In this document: positions 57,390-64,000 of the stretch, piece by piece
Position numbering within the stretch: position 1 is the stretch's first letter
How the letters are laid out: the number at the start of each line of letters is the position of its first letter
Assembly: GCF_932526225.1 (NCBI RefSeq)
Contig: NC_064043.1
Location: forward strand, 10,397,821-10,461,820
DNA: 64,000 nt
Direction: 5' to 3'
Source of the DNA: Nematostella vectensis
Taxonomy: Eukaryota; Cnidaria; Anthozoa; Actiniaria; Edwardsiidae
Notes under the pieces: generated by a model
Told to the model about the DNA's origin: nothing
The model's database searches: none
The model's input: only the letters and a program-made list of their open reading frames with translations
Program-made: the position numbers and the translations under genes

Positions 57390-58483
57390 AGCGCAGTGCA
57401 TAGAATAAACAACACCCAGGAGTTATTTGGATCTCATGTACCACCCGTAGAGCGGCTTTCGAAGCGGAAACGGTAGCGTGACAGCTAAACAATAGGATCC
57501 ATCAGTACCACCCACTTAGTGCTTGCATGACTGGTGCTCCGTGAGCCCTGTCAGCGGCCTCGAGGTTTCATTCATCTCCGCTTTGCCGAAGTTTAAGAAT
57601 GATTTAAAAGCTTCGAATCACATCGCTTGCAGAGTGAGTAAGCTGGTTTTCGGGAACGAAGGTGAGTTGAATTATTAAGTCTATTTGGATTAAACAAAAG
57701 CTAATTTTCATTGTACATCCATGTCTGTAAGAATAACGTAAACATAGGGTTTATTGGTAGTCTGTGTGGATATGAAATTGAGACCTTCTATCGTCGTGAT
57801 ATTAACACTTATAAAATCGTTTTTTCCACACTTTATAGGGTTTACTCTGAACTTCGCTGGCGTGTTTTTGGTTCTATTTAAGTAGCTCCAAAAGTAAATC
57901 GCCAATGTGTTTGTTCAGTCTAGAAACGATTTTCTTTTAAGCGATATGCTAGAAAATTTTACAGAAAGGTTTCAATACAAAAATTTTTTAATTGTAATTT
58001 CATAAGAAAAAATGACATTTTGAAATGGCTTCTTACAAATTAACATTACTTTAAATGGTCTTTACATGAACAGGGCGCTCCTTAAATTAGCTCGACAAAC
58101 AAGTTAAGATGCCGTGATCAATAAAATCGCTTGAGCGTGAGGGTTACGATTCCTCCTACGCAGCGACGTTTGTTTCGGCCTTCATTGCTTTCTCAAGGAC
58201 TTTGCTTTGGGCTAAAATTCTTGCCGGGCTCCTTGTGCCCCCCCCTTCCCCCCCTTCCCCCCTCCATCCTTGCCTACTCTTTTTTTATTAGAACGTCAAG
58301 CCTGGGATTTTACCAAATTTTACCATGCCGAGGCTCAGACAACAGCAAAATTTGTTTGTAATGCAAAATTTAATGCAGAATCAAATCGTGATCATAGTAA
58401 CAACTTTAGCAAATATTACTGCTATTTAATATTCATGCCATTCTTTTCTGTTACTTTATTGTGTTTTACATTTTTATAACGCA
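57390..58483. other. Stretch with no recognised gene
   Basis: Only short frames without recognisable similarity and a C-rich run near 58235-58265. Confidence 0.5.
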
Positions 58484-58590
58484 CTAAAATTTAAGAACAT
58501 CCATAAGAACATTTTCACCTTTTAATGCACCAAAAATAAGAACGACCTTCCATCAAACTGAAAATTAGACGTGCTAAAAAAGTGTGTATA
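58484..58590 (-). repeat. Dispersed repeat, second copy (inverted)
   Basis: Inverse complement of the repeat at 7940-8045, sharing GCACCAAAAATAAGAACGAC and AACTGAAAATTAGACGT. Confidence 0.65.
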
Positions 58591-58945
58591 ATGTTTTGGG
58601 CGCTTATGCTTGATTAGCGATAACACTTTTTTTTACTTTTAAGAACCTTTTTCATAACACTACATGCCTGAGATTTGATTAAGTTCTTAGAACATGCTGT
58701 TGGTAATGTTTCGAACCAAACGACACTCTGTTTTCACGATCTCATACTTTCTTCTCCCTTTATTCGAATAATCTCTCTACAATCTGTCTTACAATCTCTC
58801 ACGAGTTCCCCCCGTGCCTGGTACAATGATACCCGATCCTATTACTCATTACATATTACATAATTGGTGATCATAAACTAATAATTTTAACAACTTCAGG
58901 TACACAAAAACGGAACTTGTGGAACACACTCCCCCCCCTTGACTC

Positions 58946-59554
58946 TTAGGAGTCAAGCAAAGCCCCGATCGCGATTCTATTATGCGCGTGCAATGCTGCG
59001 GCTCGAGTGGACCTGGCTCTGGTATGCACGCTCCTGTCCGCGCACGCGCTGCGATTCACTGTCGAGTCCGCGCACCTAACTTCTATGGGGTAGAGTCTCT
59101 GGACTGGTCTGTCCAGGCGAGATGGCTTGCCCTTCTTGACAAGTCTAACTTGCGCTCCTCTCACTACGTCATCTCTGCCCTTGATCAACTTCTCTACTAC
59201 CGCCATCTTCCACTGACTCCTCTCACCGCCGTCCTCGTGCACTGTCACAACATCTCCTACTTGAACTGTCTCCCTGTGATGCCCGGTGACACGACTACTA
59301 CGATGGAACTCTCGAAGGCTAGTTAGATACTCCTAACTCCATCTTATCCAAAAATGGGAGAGTTTAGCACTTACATACCTAAACCGACTGTTGTGGTCTG
59401 GATTCGCTACATCGTCTGGCTCTACTACCTCGTCTGGAAAGCTATTTAGTCGTCTGCCATACATTAGATGGGCTGGTGTAAGCTCCACCTCCCCGACCTC
59501 ATCGTACACATATGTAAGCGGCCTGTCGTTCAGTGTGCTCTCGACCTCCATCAA
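58946..59554 (-). pseudogene. BEL/Pao integrase end and DUF5641-like tail
   Basis: Two frames: 59333-59554 (VESTLNDRPLTYVYDEVGEV and LTPAHLMYGRRLNSFP, the normal end of BEL/Pao integrases) and 58946-59248 (VVEKLIKGRDDVVRGAQVRL and RPVQRLYPIEV, DUF5641). A frame break separates them near 59250-59340. Confidence 0.85.
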
Positions 59555-60228
59555 AACTCATCATAGGTCAATCGTGCCTCGCCCAAGGCCTTCCTCAAAC
59601 ACCGCTTGACGCTTCCTACCATTCTCTCGTAAAACCCAGCCCACCATGGAGCCTTCTCTAGGTTGAATTGCCAAGATACTCTGTTGACCTCTAAATATGC
59701 TTGTACCTCCGGGTGGTCATATAGCTCCCTCAGGGCCTTTGCTGCGGCTTTGAACGTTTTCGCATTGCCTGACACTATCAGCGTTGGAGCTCCCCTCCTG
59801 GCTGCAAACCTTCTAAGGCATCTCCTGAAAGTAGAAGCCTCTAAATCTACCACTAAATCGAGATGCAATGCTCGTGTCACGCAACACGAGAAAAGTGTCA
59901 CATACGCATTCTGCATCATGCCTTTACTACTCTTGTAATAGAGACGACCTGCAAAGTCTACTCCTACTTTGGAGAATGGCTCTGCCTGTGTGACTCTAAA
60001 GCCTGGTAAATCCGCCACGGGAGGCGTTGCGTATGCCCTGCCTTCTAGCTTCTTACACGTGACACACCTATGCACTATCTTCTTCACAACTTGTCTACCT
60101 TTCGGAACCCAGAACCTTGTCCGCAACTGCGCTAAGGTACCGCTAACACCACTGTGGTGTAACTTACTATGGCAGTCTAGTATAACCAGCTCTGTCAGCC
60201 TGTGATCTCTCGGTAATATTATGGGCAT
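59551..60228 (-). pseudogene. BEL/Pao integrase core
   Basis: 225 codons. Zinc-binding segment (HSKLHHSGVSGTLAQLR, CVTCKKLEG), then the catalytic core with GVDFAGRLYYK and the final block PWWAGFYERMVGSVKR holding the glutamate. The second catalytic position reads IVSGNAKTF where an aspartate is usual, so this integrase would be inactive even if the frame were whole. The frame joins 60219-60650 by a shift. Confidence 0.87.
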
Positions 60229-61361
60229 TCTAGCGTCTGTCGCAAGGAATTACCCAGTCTCCCTCTGCACCTAAGTAAGCCTGCCTCTTCTACTAAATCC
60301 AGCTGCTTGGTCACCTGATTAAACGTCGCTTGTTGCGTCAAGTCTACTTGTGCTGACTTTATCCACTCTAGCTCTGCGTTCGTCATCTCCTCTCTAGATA
60401 ACCTGCCTGTCATCCTGTCTTCTACTTTCTCTGCCCTAACATTGTGCATGAATCCCCGAACATACGCTGTTACCTTGAACAACTTGCTACAATTACTGAA
60501 ACTGTTAGGGTTGATTACACTGGTACTCTGGTGTTGACCATCATACTTACAGTGCCCTTCTCCTCTTCCGCCCCAGCTGGCGCTCTCTCGATCTGTAATG
60601 CTGGCCATCCCTGTTCGGTACCAGTCAGCCAGTGTGGGCCATTCAATCACAGTGCACTACTCTTGAGTTTGGAGGCAAGTGCACCCCGTGACCCAATGTC
60701 GGCCGGGTTCTGTTCTCCCGGGCAATGCCTCCACTCACCGTTCCTAGTCAGCTTCAATATTTCATCTACTCTGTGTTTAACGAACTGTTTCCATTGTTCG
60801 CCAACCAGTATAACACTGTTTTTCTATCTGACCAGTACACCTCCCTTTCTACTTCAATGAGTGTGCCTAGTGCTTCTTTAACATGGCTGACTAGACGGGC
60901 AAGGATTAACGCGGCCAATAGCTCTAACCTGGGGATTGTCATCTTTTTAAGGGGGGCCACTCTAGTCTTGATGCAAAGTAACCTTACCTGCCTCTCTCCC
61001 CCCACGTCGTATACGAGGTATACGACGGCACAGTACGCCTTGCGACTCGCATCAGCAAACCCGTGAATCTGCACCTTACGGTCGGACGTGTCCACTCTTT
61101 CCTTACCTCTCCAGTCAATTCCTCGTCCCAGGTTAACTCGGTCATTCTACACGGGGTCTGAAAAAGGATTCTTGCAGCTAAAGTTACTGGGCTTACTATT
61201 CCTAGGGGATCGAACTTACATGCAAGAACACTGAGCACATTTCGCTTCGTCGCTGGCGACTGTTGCACCTTATCATACAGGTGGCCAAATGTGAGTCCTA
61301 TAGTGTCACTACTGCTATTCCAGGGTAGGCCTAACACCTGAATATCACAGTCGCTTGCCAC
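60219..61361 (-). pseudogene. BEL/Pao RT connection, RNase H and linker
   Basis: Three frames: 60984-61361 (VLSVLACKFDPLGIVSPVTL, the peptidase-A17-like connection), 60766-61095 (IHGFADASRKAYCAVVYL and IPRLELLAALILARL, RNase H) and 60219-60650 (linker before integrase). Each is offset in frame from the next. Confidence 0.87.
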
Positions 61362-61373
61362 GCCCTGGCTAGT

Positions 61374-62417
61374 CTAACCACGCGCCACACCTTCTTGACT
61401 ACCTGGCATACATCTCCCTTCGCTTACATCCAAACTACCTCTGAGCTCGCTATCGTTAGTCTGCCACTTGCGCAGGTTAAACCCACCTTCTGCCAATCTC
61501 GACTTGGACTTCACGTATAACTCATACGCCTCTTCCGGGGTGTTACTCCCTGTCACCAAGTCATCTACATAAAAACTGTTGACTAACATCTCTACAAACT
61601 CAGGATCTATCTCTTTAAACTTCACGAGGTGGTGCCTCAAGGTTCCATTAAATAGAAATGGCGAGGCGTTCAAACCAAACACTACTCTACAAAACCGGTA
61701 TACCTTGATTACGGAATCATCCCTTCTCAGGTCCTCTGGGAATAGGAATTGTAAACAATCTCGGTCTCCAGGGTCTACTTCGATATTCAAGAAAGCCTTC
61801 TCGATATCTGCTATAAGGGCTACCCTGTGGAGACGGAATCTCAGCAATACATTAAATAGGAGGGGGTTGAGAGACGGTCCAACGTGTAAACAGTTGTTGA
61901 GCGACACGCCCCTTTTACCTGTCTTCGCCGACGCATCATAGATCATTCTTACCGGTGTACTAGTACCAACATTCCTACGCACTACCGCTCTATGTGGTAA
62001 GTAATGGATCTTGTTACCATCTTCTAACGCATGAACCGGCTCTATCACTCCCGACTCTAACTGACCCTTGATTACTGCCTCGTACTGGTCTAGCACTTCT
62101 GGCTCTTGCCTAAGCTTTCTCATTGTGCCATGAAGGCGTCCTAGGCTGTTTTCGTAATTAGTAGGTAACGATCTGTGGTTGACCTTCCATTGTAACTTAA
62201 CCGAATACCTCTCTCCATTGAAACAAATGTTATCCAGAAATTCTTCCTGTACTCCCTGTGTCTCTCTAATACCTAGAGTCTCTAAATTCCGCAGTCTCGC
62301 TATCTCACTCTCCAAACTCTCTGATTGCTCTGCTGACCGGTCTTGGACTAACAAATTAGCCTGTACTATCTGTACATTCTCTACACATTCACTATCTACT
62401 GTCATAGGGCCTGACAA
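61374..62417 (-). pseudogene. BEL/Pao reverse transcriptase
   Basis: 347 codons with an intact-looking RT: RMIYDASAKTGKRGVSLNNC, ALIADIEKAFLNIEV (first aspartate), FGLNASPFLFN and SFYVDDLVTGS (the YVDD active site), then GGFNLRKW. Flanking frames are shifted, so it cannot make a full polyprotein. Confidence 0.9.
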
Positions 62418-62426
62418 TACCCATCC

Positions 62427-63284
62427 TTACTCTGTCTCTATGGCGACGGGTTCCTGTACTTTGCCTCGAATTACTCGTTCTTTCTGAAAATGCCAAAGAT
62501 AATCCGCTCTAACTAAAATCTCTATTTCTAGTCTTTCCTCATTCCTATTCACATCTGAGAACCATAAACCTTTGAGATGCGGAAACTGATCTCTAGCTAA
62601 CTCTACATGACCATTGGGTATGCTGGAAATCTCTGGCACTACGAACGCCTGCACATTAATGCTAGCACCTCCATTTACAGGACTTACATTAAACTCTACC
62701 ACCTCTCTGAGCGTGCCTTTCTGGTCGTGCTGACCAAACGCGTTAATGCAAAGCCATTCACGCCTAACGACAGGAAGTTTGGCTTTGCGCGCTGCCGACG
62801 CCGTGATGAATGAGCGGTGACTTCCGGCGTCAAACAAAAACCTTGTCCTAGCTGATACGCCCCCTTCCCAGCTAACAATGCCCTGCGCTGTTTGTAAAGC
62901 TATGCGCGTACCAGAGCCAACATGAAAACTCTCCGTAAACCCCGAAGTTACGTGATTTGAACTAGCTTCTCCCGCTTGCTCGCTCTCCCCCCGTTCCTGC
63001 TGTGGCGTTTCTGTTTGGCCACTAGCTTGATTTTCGCATATTGAAAGATGATGCGCGCCCGCGCAGCCCTTACAGTTACTATCTTTCGATCTACACTCGT
63101 AGGACCTGTGATTTTTCCTAAGGCATCTAAAACATCTAGCATACTTAACCAAGATGTTCTTTCGCTCTCCCGGTGACTTGAAATTCTCACAGTTCTCTGA
63201 CTTGTGTTTTCCAAGACAAAAAACACACGTCCCCTGTCCATTAGCTTCAACAAATAATGCGCTCCCTCTTGTTTGCCTTTGCAT
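62427..63284 (-). pseudogene. BEL/Pao zinc knuckles and aspartic protease
   Basis: 285 codons. CVFCLGKHKSENC and CFRCLRKNHRSYECRS are the nucleocapsid-type zinc knuckles. The protease active site reads RFLFDAGSHRSFIT, with DAG in place of the usual DSG/DTG. Confidence 0.87.
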
Positions 63285-63690
63285 ACCGTCTTGTGGTTTC
63301 TTATTACTTGCCCCAGAAGAAATCGGCTTCTCTCAGCTCTACCTCCGCTCGTATCTCAGCCAACAGTCTTTCCATACTCCATGACATGAAGTCTTGGTAT
63401 CCACGAGTGATTGTGAGCCGGGACGAGTTCGGCAACTTCTGTAGCAGGGCCGGTACCACGATCCCCGAATAACTTGTTTCACTTACATTTAGAGCTTCTA
63501 GCCCTCGGAAATGCGTCTCCTCAGCCTCGTTAAGTCCCCATCGTTAAAAACAGGCGACAGGTTAAGTAGGTCGTTAATGTGCGAACGCTGTATAGCCTCG
63601 GTTTTGCCATATCGCTTGCGAAGTATTTCGATAGCAGCGCAGTAGTTTGCCGCGGTCATCGCGAAACCAGCATAGTCTGTTTCGCCTCTT

Positions 63691-63978
63691 CTACCAGTAA
63701 CCCCTTTGGATAAGCGAACTTACGTCCGCGAGCGCCTCATTGCTATCAATTGCGCTCTCAAAGGAGTCCCAGAATTCCGGCCATTCTTGTATTTTGCCAC
63801 CAAATTTCGGCACTTCAAGCTTAGGTAGCCTTGCCCTCCCCCTCGCCTCAGTCGAGGTAGAAGACCTTGCCGGTGAGCTATGCAAGCTAGGCGGGCTGAT
63901 CGCTGGGGATGCGGGTTGATCCCACAGTGCCATTAACCCCTCAATCCTGTGGATAACCTCGTGCAGTCTCGCCCGCAT
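63691..63978 (-). pseudogene. BEL/Pao gag fragment
   Basis: 95 codons ending in LPKLEVPKFGGKIQEWPEFW, the conserved entry of BEL/Pao gag. A proline/serine-rich segment precedes it. The frame stops soon after, and the remaining gag between 63285 and 63690 is in other frames. Confidence 0.8.
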
Positions 63979-64000
63979 CTCATCGCCCTCAGTTATGATT

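Larger units (their letters stand above)
58664..64000 (-). mobile_element. Degenerate BEL/Pao LTR retrotransposon, cut by the window edge
   Basis: A full set of BEL/Pao domains runs right to left on the minus strand: gag, zinc knuckles, aspartic protease, reverse transcriptase, RNase H, integrase and the C-terminal DUF5641-like region. The 3' LTR likely starts at about 58928 (TGTGTTCC) after a purine tract (AAGGGGGGGGAG), with an AATAAA-like signal within. The coding region is split into at least eight frames. The 5' LTR lies outside the window and the inner end of the 3' LTR is approximate. Confidence 0.9.

Noticed and set aside
58982-63472. Plus-strand frames across the BEL/Pao region
   Set aside because: They are shadows of the minus-strand pol and gag domains.

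Overview
This is animal nuclear DNA, AT-rich and intron-dense. The GT-AG introns, the LRR/EGF receptor kinases, a class C GPCR and a mix of Harbinger, BEL/Pao, Ty3/gypsy and short inverted-repeat elements suggest a cnidarian, most likely a sea anemone such as Nematostella. The species is an inference from style and gene content; no sequence match was run.

Layout. 1-3.9 kb: AT-rich sequence with no recognisable gene. 3.9-7.35 kb: a decayed minus-strand Ty3/gypsy element (TSD gtcac) inserted into one arm of a small TTAA-flanked inverted-repeat element. 9.2-21.1 kb: a three-exon minus-strand gene for a TMEM272-like membrane protein. Its first large intron (3' to exon 1) holds a 4-kb satellite of about 113 copies of a 36-bp unit; its second holds a 4.8-kb PIF/Harbinger transposon with both of its genes. 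21.85-35.5 kb: head-to-head with it, an 18-exon plus-strand gene for a GABA-B-type metabotropic receptor (about 1,207 residues) with a coiled-coil tail; its introns carry MITEs, a Crypton-like fragment and several tandem repeats that copy exon ends and splice donors.

36.6-48.05 kb: a cluster of related receptor genes. It holds a minus-strand tyrosine kinase with no visible ectodomain, split by an intron with about 214 perfect AGGC repeats; a plus-strand LRR-EGF-FN3-tyrosine kinase receptor with a single-base frameshift and no visible membrane segment; and a plus-strand LRR-EGF-TM protein of the same ectodomain design without a kinase. The cluster reads as local duplication and loss of parts of one receptor family.

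48.7-55.65 kb: two adjacent inverted-repeat elements with the same terminal motif (TACGRAAGCC) and 6-bp target duplications, built largely from short tandem repeats; the larger carries a broken non-LTR retrotransposon. 56.2-57.4 kb: a 357-bp repeat pair. 58.66 kb to the window end: a minus-strand BEL/Pao retrotransposon with many frame breaks, running off the right edge.

The host genes are probably two membrane-signalling loci (GABA-B-like receptor; receptor kinase cluster) plus the TMEM272-like gene, which may share a bidirectional promoter with the GABA-B-like gene. The most unusual pattern is repeated tandem copying of exon 3' ends, including splice donors, in several unrelated genes.
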